Below the pieces are notes generated by a model that worked only from the letters and a program-made list of their open reading frames with translations, did no database searches and was not told the origin of the DNA. Positions 46,775-59,700 of a stretch of DNA of 64,000 nt are shown here, in pieces. This stretch comes from Varanus komodoensis (Eukaryota; Chordata; Lepidosauria; Squamata; Varanidae). A program made the position numbers and the translations under genes. Position 1 is the first letter of the stretch. Every line of letters starts with the position of its first letter. The stretch is taken from assembly GCF_004798865.1 (NCBI RefSeq), contig NW_025336481.1, forward strand, positions 18,824,438-18,888,437, given 5' to 3'.

Positions 46775-49700
46775 TGTCATCTGAATATGCTCAATGAGTC
46801 AACAGTGGATACATTCCAGGAGTCCACAGTGACATGGAGGAAGGTCAGCCTTGACAATGGCTGCCTTTACAAATACAGTAGATTTAGCAAGTCTAGGATT
46901 CAGACTAGACCAATGTGAGATGCAACCAAGGGAAAACGTTGGCGTTTTGCAAACTAGGTTAAAGTCTGGTTGATTTCAAAGCTGAAGCCCGGAAAATCTT
47001 CCTTATAGCCAGTTGGCAGAATGATCCCCGTGGCACCAGTCCTGCCAACTGTGGTTTGCAGCACATGATAAAACAGCCGACTGCAGTGCCTCCGCCTTAC
47101 CTTTTGCACCACCCAGCAGGATCACTTGTGCTGGATTCAGTTGCATGATGTGTCATAGTTCCCTATAACCATTTTCTGAGTAATAACTGAGTAAGAAACA
47201 GCCTTTTCTTACACAGGAGTCAAATGACACAGCCGGTTAATTATGGGTCTTGGATGACATTCTAGCTCCACCCACCTGAGTCAGCCAGCCAGCCAATCTC
47301 TCTCGCCCGTTGTCTCTGCTTTTGTTCTCAGGAGCTCTTGTAATGTCTTAAGTTCCAGACAGGGACTAGGCAAGATATAAATATCTCAGAGTTTGAGAGA
47401 GAGTTAATTCCATATTGGTTCAGAGTGTATTCCATACAAATGAAGCACCTGGTGCTACAGGGGTGATAGTTACTCATACAGCAGGCTTTTTGTTCCCCGC
47501 GAAAGTCAGCAACAGGAACAAAAAGAGGGAATGGTGGAACAGGGCTCTATTGGAAATGATTTTATGTTCACCTGGAGGAATCACACACATCCTTCCAATT
47601 TATGCACCATGGCTATATCTTCCTCACGTTATATGGAACATTTCAGGAGGCTGGGGTAGGGGAAGGGCTTTTTCCTTTCCACCCTCTGCAGACCTCTCCT
47701 TGATACATCGCTGTAAAATGCTCAGGTGCAGGGCTCACAGCCAACCCCAAGCCACAGTCGTTTAGCACCGTTGTGGCTGGGGGACCTTAGTTCCAGCATC
47801 CCGGTTCAGCCCACACACCCTAGCACAAAGCTGCATAGCAGGGACATGCTTTTTCTTTCCTGCCCCTATTCTGAAACCTCCCTCCCATGCAAGCTCCAAA
47901 CAATGGTTCAAGTTCCTATTCTAGGAAAGCTGGAACAAACCTTGAAAAGGAAGGTTCCTATCTGGGTACAGGGAGACAACATTTTCCAACCTCCCTCTCC
48001 TTCTGCTAGTTCATTTTTATTGGTATCTCATCACTGAGACAATTCCACATTAAAAACGGATGGAGATAGCCCATCTGTTGCAACTGAAGGAGCCCTTCCT
48101 AACCCCATCATCTCCTTGCCATAAAAGTGCTGTGCAAAGGAAACAGGAACAAGAAGACTGCATCCGTAGTGATGGCCATGTGTCTTGCTTTACAAAAGAC
48201 AATCCTCTATTTGAAGGCACCCCTGTCTGAAAGGATGGCCAGTCCAGATCTGGTTTCAGGACAGAGAAACATAAGCAGAATTGAGGGCCTTGAAGCTGCT
48301 ATTAACACCCAGCACCAGCACAGCGGGCTGAGCAGCCATGCATGTCACCTGGTCAGCCTTCCCCATTATGATGAAATGCATTATATTTCCATTTAGATTT
48401 CAGTATTTATGTCTAAATTTGCATCTGTACATGTAAATTAGCATATGCATCCTTTACGCAACCATACATCCTCTTTTGCCTATTATTTTGGCAATTTATT
48501 TCCTCTTTTTGGGTGATGTCTAAGAGACCCCTCTGCATCTGCCGCACTAGCCACTTGTTTTTAGTTACATCCTGGTGCCTGGGTGAAAGGACACGTTGTT
48601 TCCCAGTGCCCTTATGCCTTGTCCCCATCCTAGAAGCTGACAGCTGAGCACCTGGCCCACAGGACTGTGCTGCACATGCGACACTAAATAATCAGCAATT
48701 GTGTGGGTGTATATCAGACTTCTGCATCAACCAGGCATGCTGCGTGTTGACCTGTGGAACCTGCCAAGTCTCTTTGTAGGCTTTCTGTGACCAAACCGAT
48801 TGTGACACTAAATTTAAAAAATGAAAGCTGATTTAATGAGAGATTTTTTTCCTTCTTTCTTCCCAATCCTTCCTGAAGTGCAAACACCATCTGGCTCCCC
48901 TAACTCTGTCAGCTCTTCCAGTCCTGAGGCATTTTCGCTCTTCCTAATTACTGTCATTACGCAGTGGGTAGTGATTACAGACAGATGCTGATGAGAGATA
49001 CCAGGAAGGCCTTGTCCCCCTATAGACTCTGTACACGGATCCAGCCAGCCTCTTCCCTGAAGTCATTTAAGAAAAAGGGTAAAGAAATAGAATTGGCAAT
49101 TCAGAAATTATAAACTCTTGGTAATGACAAGGGATGTTCTTTAAAAAAAAAAAACTATTGGGAGGAGGTGGAGACAGGACAAGGGAAACTGGCCATTCCC
49201 AGACAATTAAATCAGTGAAGACACAACTACATATTTAAGCATAATAAAAACACAATTTTTTAAATCTGCGAGTACAATGGTAAGGACATCAAGAAATAAA
49301 TAGGAACTAAACAGATAGAAGCTTAGAATTAATTGAGAGAGACATATATAATCACAAACAAGGAAGGTGAGAGAATTATTTCTAGGAATGAAGTCATTTG
49401 CCCCACAAACACCTGACACCAAATAAAAGGCGCAGCATCCTTTGCAAACTGAGAGAGAGAGAGAGAGAGAGAGATTTGCTGAAAATACATAATCTCATTT
49501 CTGCCCCATTCTGGCACATGACTCAAAAACTGTGAAACTTACACACACACAAAAGCAGAGCGATAAGCTGCCTGCAAAACCTTCTTGCAAAATTTTAGTA
49601 GTTGTTTCTTTATAGGAAAATAAGTTTTGGGGTCTTTTTTGGCGGGGGGCGTATTCCAGGCGAAGATGTTGTGGGAGGCATGTTTATCCTTTTTCCCACC

Positions 49701-50300
49701 CACGGCTTTTCCCTCTCATATCTCCTGCACGCAAAGTACCTGTTTTTCTCTTTGCACAGTTCCAGACACAGATTGCAGAGGCAAGGCAGTAGGCGAGGAA
49801 AGGGTTAAGCAGCCTCTGTTGCTTCTCGTCTTCACCTTGCCTCCTGATGCTGCTTTTCCTTAAAAAAAGCAACTGTTATATTTACTAGTGTGCAGCATGT
49901 AAAAGTTTGTACCTGTTAGTGTGGTCCTACTGATCAATGAGATTTGCTTCTGAGTTAAGTACCAAAGGCAGGTGCAACCCTAAAGCACTCATGGCCAATG
50001 CATAGTTCAATGCATAGTGGCATTATTAACTATTCAGGAGTTAATAGCAGTTAATAATCATCCACCCTGCAGGTGAAAATTAGGCATGTTGGCTGTAAAT
50101 ATAAATCTATAGTACACAGATCTATTTTTAGACCAGTTAGCATCTTTGTCCTCCTAAAAGAATGTCTTTCCTTCTGAGGTGCAGAAGAGCGATTGCTTTC
50201 AAAATTAGCAGTTATGACCAATTATGACCCTGGTTAATTTTTCCTGGCTGTTCAGTCCAAAAATGCAGGCTTGGTGTCTGGTGCCGAAATGTGAAGAGGA
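46775..50300. other. Non-coding DNA with a promoter-like stretch and simple repeats
   Basis: 47265-47385 holds TGAGTCAGC (AP-1-like), CAGCCAATC (CCAAT box) and GATATAAATAT (TATA-like) in that order, but no coding exon follows. An A run lies at 49142 and (AG)n at 49450-49473. A palindromic repeat fragment lies at 49905-49990. Frames up to 116 codons lack domains. Confidence 0.35.
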
Positions 50301-50309
50301 GATGTTGAA

Positions 50310-50400
50310 TCACACTATTATTTATTTATTTATTCATTCATTCAACTTTTTTCTGCTATACTAGTTCAAGACTCTCTAAGCGGATTACTATGACTCTATT
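50310..50400 (-). mobile_element. LINE-tail fragment, reverse orientation
   Basis: (TTTA)n/(TTCA)n followed by CTGCTATACTAGTTCAAGAC and CTAAGCGGATTAC resembles the reversed 3' tail of the CR1/L2-like family. Confidence 0.35.
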
Positions 50401-50924
50401 TTAACAGTTCTGTAGGTAATGTAAACTGTAGCTGTTAGATGGGTTGTTAAGCCAGTTGTCGATTATGGAAAAATTATGTATTTCAGTATTGTTTTGGATG
50501 CTCAGGCCAGTTCTGTAACTACTGTTTCCTCAAAATGTTGTTTGTCTCCAGTGCTTTAAGTTTTCTCCTCTCTTAGGCAATCTCCTTCTCATCAATGGAG
50601 CCCATAATTTTTACTGGCTGCTGCACAAGCGTTAGATGTACAAATTGTATCTTTACAATAAAGGATGATGCTGCACTGGTAGGACTAACATTAGTGTCAC
50701 TCACCAAATAATGAATAGATCAGAAAAAATACGGTGCCATAGTTTGGATTCTGTGGCATGCCTGAGCCTTTGAAGGTGTCCTTTGTGGTAGCATGAGAAA
50801 CTCTGCATTCTCTCTCTTGACTGATTTATTTTTCTACACAAGACTACAGTCTTTCATTTCAAAGTAACTCAGGACAACGCCACCCCCATAGCTCCACACT
50901 CACCATTTGCTTATATTAATATTG

Positions 50925-51335
50925 TAGTCTGCTTTTCTACCAAAAGGCCTTCTAGGCAGCTTATAGTGAAAAATACAGCATAATACAAAATTTTGATTCA
51001 AAAGCAAATTAATAAAAGTACAAATACAGACAGCAGCAAGACAACCTCCAGCAGCATAAAAAAGATCAAAGGGCCAGGGAAATAGTCTTTATTAAAAGGG
51101 AGGGAGTTCCACAGCCAAGACACCATCATTGAAAAGGCCTTGTCCTGTGTCAACACCAACCGTATCTCTAAAAGTGGCAGCACTTGAAGCAAAGTTTCTG
51201 TACTACTGAAGGACCCAGCAAACAGGCAGGCTTGAATGAGGAGCAGGAGACTAACTGGGATTACATTTCTACTCCAAATACAGGAGTAGAGATAAGGGAA
51301 AACCCAATTAGACTTGAAAAAAGCCTCCCACTGTC
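50925..51335 (-). mobile_element. Ancient LINE (CR1/L2-like) 3' region, reverse orientation
   Basis: Includes CTGCTTTTCTACCAAAAGGC, AGGCAGCTTATAGTG, GGGAGTTCCACAGCCAAGAC and ATTGAAAAGGCCTTGTCCTG, the same ordered phrases as the 38.7-kb and 35.2-kb copies. Confidence 0.55.
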
Positions 51336-51339
51336 ATAA

Positions 51340-53735
51340 TGGCATGTGCTTAAGAAAAGCATCTACTGTGGTTTTTCTTTTGTTTCCTATCTTGATGGTT
51401 CTAGTAGATGGGGAACAAGCCTGTGGGGAACATTAGATATGCACTCCTACTAGAAGTTGTGAATTAAAGTACAGGAAGAGTTGAAAAGGTGAAGAGTTGA
51501 CTTGGGCTATTCACAGAGAAGCCACTTAACCTAAGAGAGTATTAAATATATGATATTTGAGGTTATTATGGTTTCCAAATTCTTCCTTGAAGCTCCGTTT
51601 GCCTCCCAAGCATAAGAAAAAAATCAAATTGGGAAAAATGAATATTTTTGACTAGAGACAATGTTTACTTTTAGGAATGTGCATTCAAAATATTCACCTT
51701 TCCCCCACTCAGTTTGCAAATAGGCTTGCAGGTTTGGAGATCCCCCCCCCGCCCCCCTCAAAATACATGAATGTTCACATTGGGGTAGTGAGCTCATTTG
51801 ATGTTCTGTGAACCCAGTCAAAATTCTCCTGCATCCCTATGGCCCCTGTCCATCAAATCTGGAAACTCCCGCCAATGAAGGTTCATGGAGATTTCATGAG
51901 GATTCATCCTCATTCCTCCATCTGACTTCTTTATTCACAATTTCTGGGTTGATTTGTCAACATCACTTATCAGGGACTTTCTTCCTCCTTCTCTGTGGTC
52001 CTGTTGTCTCCATTTCCTCCGCTTAATAAAAAAATAACAGATGTATAATGAGAGTACTATTATACAATACAGTACAGTTGACCTTGTGGTTGTGGGAGTA
52101 GGCATTAAAGCTCACACCAACATGTTAATGCCATCACTAACTTAGTTGACTGGCTTTTGTATTGATTGGGATGGTGACCAATCCTGGCATTGAAAACCAA
52201 CAAAACTGCTCAAAACTCAGCCAGGTAGCAATCGCAGTACTATAGGTGTCTACCTGTGGCACTTCTTTTAGTTATGCATGTGGAGATGGGGCGCCACCTG
52301 GTGGCAGGAGGATGCTGTCCATTTCTTTGCTGTTGAAAGCAGCACTGTGGCTTTATAGTCACATACACTCTCTGTTCTCCATGTGGTGTAGAGTAGATTA
52401 GTGGTGGTGGTGGGGGGATTCTAATGACCCACAGTGAGGAAATGCAGGAAAGAGGAACATTTCATAGCTGGGAATCATGCTGACAATGATTCTCACAAGA
52501 GATTGTTGATGGACTATCAAACTGCCTTGCTAACACTTCTGGGACTCCTAGAATCATGCATTACTTTCTTTTTTCAGGACAAGAAGACCACTGCATGTCT
52601 TTCACCCTCTAAAGCAATCCATAACTTACTCCTACCAAGAAGAGGCTCTGTTTGGAACTGCATTCTCAAAGTTCTAGGGACAAAGAAAATGAATTAGTAA
52701 TCTACATATGGGGGGTGTTGTTATTGATGTTATGGGTTTCATTTCTTTTTCTTTGATGCAATGAAATTTCCCCTTACCCCACCACAAATCTGTCACAGGG
52801 ATTTTTTTAAAGTTTGTGCTACAAATCAGCTGCTTGCCCAAACCAGGTAAGGACTTCCCGCATCTGTCCCCATGCATAGATTTTAATAATGTATTCATAC
52901 AAACAATTTGACCATGTCTTAAAGTGGGAGGGTTGAAGAGGTTTTTGCTTTGCCCATGAAAGGGAACTGAAAAAAGAGACTGTGGAATCTTATGCAGAAA
53001 TGTGAAAGCAGCTGTTGCCACACTCACCTCTTGTGGCCCAGGTCTCTCTCCCTCCCCTCTCCCTCTCCCTCTCTCCCTCACACTCACACTCCATGAGGCT
53101 ACCTGAACCATATTAACAAACATTGCTATCAGGATAATGAGAAATAACAAGAAAAGTGTCTGATGAGCTAGTGAGACTTTTGGCACAGAGCTAGTAAGTT
53201 CTTAAGCATAAAAACATCAATGTGGCCTGCACCAGGCATTCAAAGAAATACCAGACACCATGCACACGAAGCATCTTCCAGAAACCCCAAGCCTTTGCAG
53301 CCCCTGATCCCAGTGCAATTCTTTCTCACTCCAGTCCCATACCAGCTCTGGTCATTTCCAGGATCATTTAGAGATGGAGGGAAAGATTCTCTGAGAAGTG
53401 AGAAAGTAACCTCAAGGGAGAGATGTAGGACTGGTATTGGCCATGTCTGTGAAGAGAACATTGGTCTAGGTTGATTCAGTGCAGCAAGGCAGTGCTTCTC
53501 TTCTTTGATATTTCACATAACTACTCTAACACTTCCCCTTTCAGTGAAGCTTTGCTACAGGATATGCATTTATAAAACTTTAGAAGCACAGCAGGTCACA
53601 CATCATCTGCAGTCTGTAAAATGTTGCTGTGAACCACTCAACATTTTCCTGATATATAACAGAGTATGCCAATTTGGGCACTGCTTAGAAAAAAAAGTGA
53701 ATAAGAGTATACCTGCTAGAAATGCCGCATGATAC
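51340..53735. other. Non-coding DNA with one orphan minus-strand frame
   Basis: A C run lies at 51742-51760. A 170-codon minus frame at 53186-52674 has a hydrophobic N-terminal stretch and a GA-rich low-complexity segment (RERGRGRGEGERPG) from the simple repeat at 53041-53090. It is not called as a gene. Confidence 0.35.
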
Positions 53736-53739
53736 TGGA

Positions 53740-53905
53740 ACATGGGGTCATTTAATGAAGTTGGATGGTGGAAGACTGAGGATAGGCAAAAAGAAGTACT
53801 TCTTCACATGGTGCATGGCAAAACTACAGAATTTGCTACCACAAGATGGCCACAAATAAAGACAGGCTTAATAGAATGTGATGATTTTTCAGAAAAGTGT
53901 TTCAT
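53740..53905 (+). mobile_element. CR1-like interspersed repeat fragment, forward orientation
   Basis: GATAGGCAAAAAGAAGTACTTC, then TTCACATGGTGCATGGC, AACTACAGAATTTGCTACCA and ACAAGATGGCCAC match the forward strand of the family seen reversed at 31.3-31.9 kb and at 63.3 kb. Confidence 0.55.
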
Positions 53906-53959
53906 TGTTTTTATGAAACAGGAGGCATTTCTGGTGAAAAGGCATTGAATAGGAATTCC

Positions 53960-55040
53960 CTCAGTCTGGATATGCTGAATCCAAGTATTTTGTTTACCAA
54001 GTAAATCAGAAGGCAAGTAAGGACAATCATATTTGTGAACATATGTGCTAGCATACATCTCATTTGATGCAGAGAGGGGCAGCTAGGGTGAGTGTGTGTG
54101 GTCTGTGATTTTGTAAAATGATTTTGTGTGGTGATCTCCCCTCAAAAAAGTGCTCTCTCTGCCCTTCTCCCCCAGCATCCAAGGGGATGGATGATGATTC
54201 ACTCCATACCTTTTTGCCAGCTCCCAAACAGTTTTGGAGTTTCCCCTTAACCTCTTGGATTCGCTGCACTTTAAATGGGTGCTTGGAGAGCTTTCTAAGG
54301 TGACATGCTGTGTTTGGGCAGGGGTATGATAATCTGAAGTACTGAATTTGGGAGGCAGCACCTTCATGGTGGGGTGGGTATAGATCTGCTGCAAGGTCAA
54401 AGGAACATAGGCCTCTATCAGTGTAATCTGTGTTTATTTCTACTACCTGTAAACTCAGACATTTGTTAACCATGACATTGAAACTTCAAATACAGTTCTG
54501 GCAAGAATCATACATATTACAAACTCAATTTACCAACTGTTCACCAACATGCTGATCTCTTGGGGAATTTGTGCTTGTCTATAAAAGAGGATTAGTCAAG
54601 GTAATGGAAAATAAGGCTCTCAAGGGCTGCTAGTCACGATAACTTTATGCTATCTCCACTATATTAGAGGCAGTGCTTTTGAACACCTTTCTGGAGAACA
54701 TGAGGAAGAGGATGGTATTACTATGTGCAGTTCCAGCTTGTGGGCTTTCTCACAGACATGGTTTGTGTAGGAGCAGACTGCCGGTCTAGGTTTTCCTTTC
54801 TTCTGATCCAACAGGGTCCCAATGTTCTTAACTCCAGTCTCTGTGTATGGCTCTGTATGACTTCATTTCCAGCTGTACACACCTAATTATTTTGCCTCCA
54901 TACTCTGTCATTCTGAACTTCATTTTGCCAGTTCCTTGAACAGCACGTGAGCTTTTATCACATCACTGGAAAATCAGCTTCAAAAAACACACACCTCCAC
55001 AAATAAGCCACCACAAATATGTCTGAGGTTTGAGTCCATT
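53960..55040. other. Non-coding DNA
   Basis: No gene or repeat recognised. Frames of 137 and 105 codons at 54060-54473 (minus) have no domain. Confidence 0.35.
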
Positions 55041-55049
55041 ACTGCTGGC

Positions 55050-55612
55050 AAAGAACAGTTGTTCAGTTGTTCTTGGTGCACACTCAAGGGTCATGGCAAT
55101 CTGGATTCTGAAGCAGAGGATGAGGGCGAGGAAGCGGAAGGAGCTTGGGAATGGGAGGTTCGGACTCTGAGATGTTAGAAATGCTGCTTATCTCATGGTC
55201 AGTCACACCAAGTCCTCAGAAGGCTCTTAGAATAGCCAAGATGCACAGTTGCCAGGCGGGGGCATGAAAGAGGGGTTCTCAGAGTCAGATGGATCTGGTA
55301 TGACTCTTGACCCAACAATGTGGTGTTGGGAAAGGAGGGAATGCCAGCTAGAGGATAGACATATAGAAAGGAGGCAGGCTTGCTTCTAAACAGGCCCTTC
55401 AGAAAGGATTGGGCCTGGACATACTACAAAAGGAGGGTTTCTGGAAATAGTTGTTTAGACTGAGTTCAACAAATTGCTCTGTGCATGCACAGGGATACAT
55501 TCTGTGAGGGTTACATTGCTTGGGTATTCTTTGGTGAATAAAGAGCTTTTGCAAAGAACAGTCCGTTAGTTTGAATGTGCAAAGGGAAGAAACCGGAACA
55601 TGACAATAACTG
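55050..55612 (+). mobile_element. Possible solo LTR fossil (Gypsy-like)
   Basis: Begins near TGTTCTTGGTGCACACTC and ends near GGAACATGACA. A GGTGAATAAAGAGCTTTTGC polyadenylation context lies about 75 bases before the end, as in squamate Gypsy-type LTRs. The interior is purine-rich (GAGGATGAGGGCGAGGAAGC). No internal region adjoins. Edges are approximate and it looks old. Confidence 0.45.
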
Positions 55613-55619
55613 CAATGAG

Positions 55620-56134
55620 TCTTAAAGCATTGAAAAATAGGTAAAAAAATAAAATGCCCATTTCACCAAGCTGTCATATTTTGAAGGTCTAACAACTTCC
55701 CATTTTGGACAACACAGAATAAGGGCCACTGACCATGTAATTGATGTGTGTCTCATTCAAATTACATTATATTACCTCTAATGAAAATGTGCAGGCTTCT
55801 GTCTCTTGATGAATTATCTCCAGTATGAGCTTTAGTGATGAAAAATGTCTCTGTGTAAACATTCACTCACTATTTCTGTCCCATTCGATTTATAATTGCT
55901 CATTTCCACTTGCAGGCAGTGTCAAATATTTTTAGCACAGTTCTGTGCAAATTTAAACAGAAAGAAGGCTGAGACATGCTGGGAGTTGCAGGCCTTTTTA
56001 TGTGTAAACATGTCAGATTAATTAATTAATTAATTAATTAAGATTGTTGAATTAATTAACTCAACAAGGTCTACTAAATGAGTTATAGAATACAGAAATT
56101 AGAACAAAAGTATTTGTGAGCTCTAAGCAATAGT
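55620..56134. other. Non-coding DNA downstream of TNFRSF13C
   Basis: AT-rich, with a (TTAA)n tract at 56018-56041. No SHISA8 or other neighbour exon is visible. Confidence 0.4.
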
Positions 56135-56140
56135 TTTATT
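56135..56140 (-). promoter_or_regulatory. Polyadenylation signal of TNFRSF13C
   Basis: AATAAA on the minus strand, about 275 bases beyond the stop codon, is the first canonical signal after it. T-rich sequence follows on the minus strand. It predicts a short 3' UTR ending near 56110-56125. Confidence 0.6.
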
Positions 56141-56413
56141 TCCTTAGGCATTCTTCATTTCTAGCTTCCCCATCCTTAAAGACACAGAAGAGGAACGCCA
56201 TAATATATCCAAGTCAGTTGCTTCCTTTTGTCAGAGTCACAGCCAAGACTCTGTGTTGCCAGAAAGATTACTTCAGCTCCATGGGAAATAACAAATTTAC
56301 TTCCATTTGCAGTGAAGCAAACTTCTAGTACCTGTTTCCTCCTTCTGAGGTCAAAGGTATTTATATAATGTTGGAGGCAGTGTCTGCTAATATCAGTCCT
56401 TTTAAAACAATTG

Positions 56414-56724
56414 TTATGGTACCTCTTTACCAATGAAGTCTTCCTGAGTAGTCTTGGTGGTCACCAGCATAGTTGCACCCAGTTCAGTTGCCGGCACTGG
56501 AATGGTGTTTTTTAAATCACAGGCAGAGAGAGAAGCTGCTTCAGTGACATCACTTCCATCAATAGCAGTATAATGCATATTCCTTATTAAGATGTTGTGT
56601 TTGGCAGTGTCTGAAGTACCAATTGAATCTGGGCCTTGGGCTGGTTTAGAATCATCATTTCCTGGCAGACAGCTGTGGCCTTTGTGAGCTTCGTTTTCAA
56701 TGCAAATGATGACGTTCTCATTTT
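56414..56724 (-). CDS. TNFRSF13C: TNFRSF13C exon 3: cytoplasmic tail with TRAF3-binding motif
   Basis: The acceptor TATTTTAG| is followed by two bases that complete codon 145 (Glu), then 102 codons and TAA. The C-terminal stretch has PVPATEL followed by VTTKT, which corresponds closely to the human tail known to bind TRAF3. The segment between membrane and motif is low in hydrophobicity, rich in Asp, Ser and Thr, and longer than the human one. The last residues (QEDFIGKEVP) extend a little beyond the human C-terminus. Confidence 0.92.
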
Positions 56725-59700
56725 CTAAAATATAAACAACCAAATGGGCAACATACATATAGTAACAAGGTATAGGTTGAAGGGGCTTGGGGCTGAAGAT
56801 ACCATTTTCTGTCCCCTCTTCTTCCTTTTCAGAACACATGTGAGACAAGAATACCTGTACCTGCTTAGGCTTTTGGGGGGTCCCTTTCCAGGTGCCCTGC
56901 TAAAGAAAGCTAGACAGTGGCTAGAAAAAAAGAAGGTATTCTCAGTTGTGGCAACCCACTTATGGAATGAACGTCCCCAAAGAGTTCACCTGGCACCTAT
57001 ATCATTATCTTTTCAGCACTAGACAAGGAGCTTTCTTTTCTCCCAGACATTTTAGAAACCTAGCACTAGATTTGTATAGCTGTTTTAATGATTCTTATGC
57101 TGTCTGTTATTTTGTAGTGTAATGTATTTCTTAAAATGTATTTGCATTGTATTTTACATTTTTAACTGGCATTTTAGTCTTTTATCTGATTGTAATCTGC
57201 CCAGAGAACACTGGCTATTGGGTGGATTAGTAATGTAATAATTAACTAAATAACAGAAAACAAGTTCTCCCTAGGGTATGCCCTTGGGAAAGATCACTTC
57301 GTGTTCAGTCACTATTCACCCACTCCCAGGACCTGAAATATGTAGCTAGTCATCAGTTCCAAGGTATGATGAGAGAACAAGAAAAGCATGACTTGCTTAT
57401 GTGGAGTATAGAATGTAGAATGATATATGAACAATGGATTGAAATATAAGAGTGGTCTGCATCCTTAAGCCAGGTAAGAATTCTTAGCTACTCCATTTCT
57501 CATATTTACCAGGTTTTCTACAACCTTTGGAGGTCTGTTCAGGACAAAAACATACCTGTCTGTTAGCAATTAGTCACCAAATATGTATTTTCCTTCCTAC
57601 CTACCCTCTACCTGTAGGCAGGCTACAGCCTGGCATGGTCTTCAGCTTCGGCTACATGGGGGAGAGAAGAACCCCAAGGAATAACTCTGAAGTAGGTCCC
57701 CTTTTAGTACGCTGCAGGAAGAGGGCATTTTCTAACTCCTAAAATATTCAGAAAGGTGACTTTGATATTGGAAACAGGATACAGAGGGATGTGTGAGACC
57801 AGCCAGAGCAACTTGACTAATGGTGAAGGATTTTGGAATAGTGCAATTCTCTGCACTATTCATCTCTGCAATAGTGACAGGTATAATTATTAATTGCATT
57901 TCTATACACATGCTCACATGTGCTGAGAAAAATCTGTGTTTTTTAAAAAATCTGCTCACAACAGAACTAAACTTCCCAGGGTATCGCAGAAAGATGGAAT
58001 GGCTAATAACTTATGTAACTATAAATGTAGCTATGCAGGTTAATGAGCACAAACCAAGGTGCTTTACAGCAGGACGGTGTGGAAGCCATTTCATCTGGGC
58101 CAGGTAAGCTAACCATGTGTGTATGCATAACCGAACATGCAATCTAGTTGGCAGGTTCACATATCACAAAATGCCACTGTGGGTTGTTTGTTAAGCAAAG
58201 ATTGTGACAAGTGATCTGGCTGTTCCTGGCAAGCGATGATAAAATTGCCCTGCCACAACTGGCCAGCCTGGATAAACCATAAAAGAACTGCAAACAAGCC
58301 ATGGCTTCTCGGGGTGGGTCGTTTGTGAAAAAAGAAGGCACTTGGCCAAAACTTTTCAAGGTAAGCATGACACAGCAACCCAGTGAATATCCATGGTGGG
58401 TTGCATTGGGCAAACCAGGTCAATGTCAGCAACAGTGTATGCACACTTATTTGGACTGTTTATATAGATTTGGATATCTGCTATATCTGCCAATATATAT
58501 CTCACAGATTGACACGGGCTGTTATTAGCATTTTCTTCTCCCTCAGTTTCTAAGCACACTTCCTCCTTTCCTCTCATTCTATTCCTTCCTGTTTGCATGG
58601 TAAGTTATTTAACCATGAATGAAAAAAAAAATAGACCAGTGTGATGTAGTTAGTGTTGGACTGGGATTCAGGCGACCCAGATTCTATTCCCTGCTTGGCT
58701 CAATTGATGCTCAGTCTAACCTACCTTACATGATTGTTATGTGGATAAAATTTTATTGTTTTTTATTATTATCTATTATCTATATCCTGCTTTTTGCCTG
58801 TTGCAAGGAACACAAAGCAGCTAAAAAGGAGAGGAAGAGGACCATATAAGACCTGGAAAAATATAATGTATGTGAGCGTGCGTGCGTGCGTGCAAGAATC
58901 AGTGAAAAATGTTGAACACTGGCAATCTCAGTCTGTTATGGCAGAATAGCTGTGATATTTTTACACTACCACCACCAGTTATTGTCGATAGATAAAGACC
59001 AATTGGCCCTGCTTTCAGACCTTTGCATGCAATCATCTCCGACTGTGCCACTGGTGGTGTGCATGAGGCAGGGAAACTGTGGCCTCCAGATGTTATTTTA
59101 CTACAGCTCCCATCATGATGACTGGCCTTAGTTGGAGTCCAAGGAAGCTGAAGAGCTGCAGATTCTCCAATCCTGGACTAGAGAATTTAATGAATTACAA
59201 TCTATTATTTAGCTATTTATTTTATTTAATTTCCAGTTTTGAAACTGCCCAATAGCCAATGCTCTCTGGGAAGTTTACAGCAATGCATTATTATCAGGAA
59301 AAGTACAAATACCTACCTTTAGGATCCTCTTCATCAGATTTTCTCACCCTCTTCCTTCTCTTCTGTTTCAGCCTTGTTACAAACAAAAACACTGTCGTGA
59401 CCAGAACTATCCCCAGAAAAACATAGACAGCTAAGGTTATTCCCAAACAAGCCTGGTCTACTTCAAGAAGTGCTGGTGCTTGCGGTGTCATGGTGGTCAC
59501 TCTGAGGATGGCGACTGTGAAGGGAAACAGGTTGAGCATGATCAATAGAGGGTGAGAGTGGGGCAGCATTACATTCTGGACAACTGTTGTATCTGGGTTA
59601 TCTCAGCATTAGGACAGAAATAGCCAGCAGACAGACAGACCGAGCTCTCTCTCAAAGGTGCTTTGGGAAGGGTTCATAGCTCCTTTCCATATCACACTAC

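Larger units (their letters stand above)
56725..59316 (-). other. TNFRSF13C intron 2
   Basis: GT...AG intron of about 2.6 kb. In plus-strand order it holds a LINE 3' end (56860-57260), unique AT-rich DNA, a CCATGG-type repeat (58140-58450), a CORE-SINE (58630-58815), a short GTGC tract near 58878, a palindromic MITE (59085-59185) and a small LINE tail (59205-59285). Confidence 0.8.

Noticed and set aside
56176-56433. 85-codon minus frame overlapping the TNFRSF13C stop
   Set aside because: It is a different frame of the 3' UTR with no domain.
56744-57022. 92-codon plus frame with SVVATHLWNERP
   Set aside because: A remnant of the CR1/L2-like LINE family, not a host exon.
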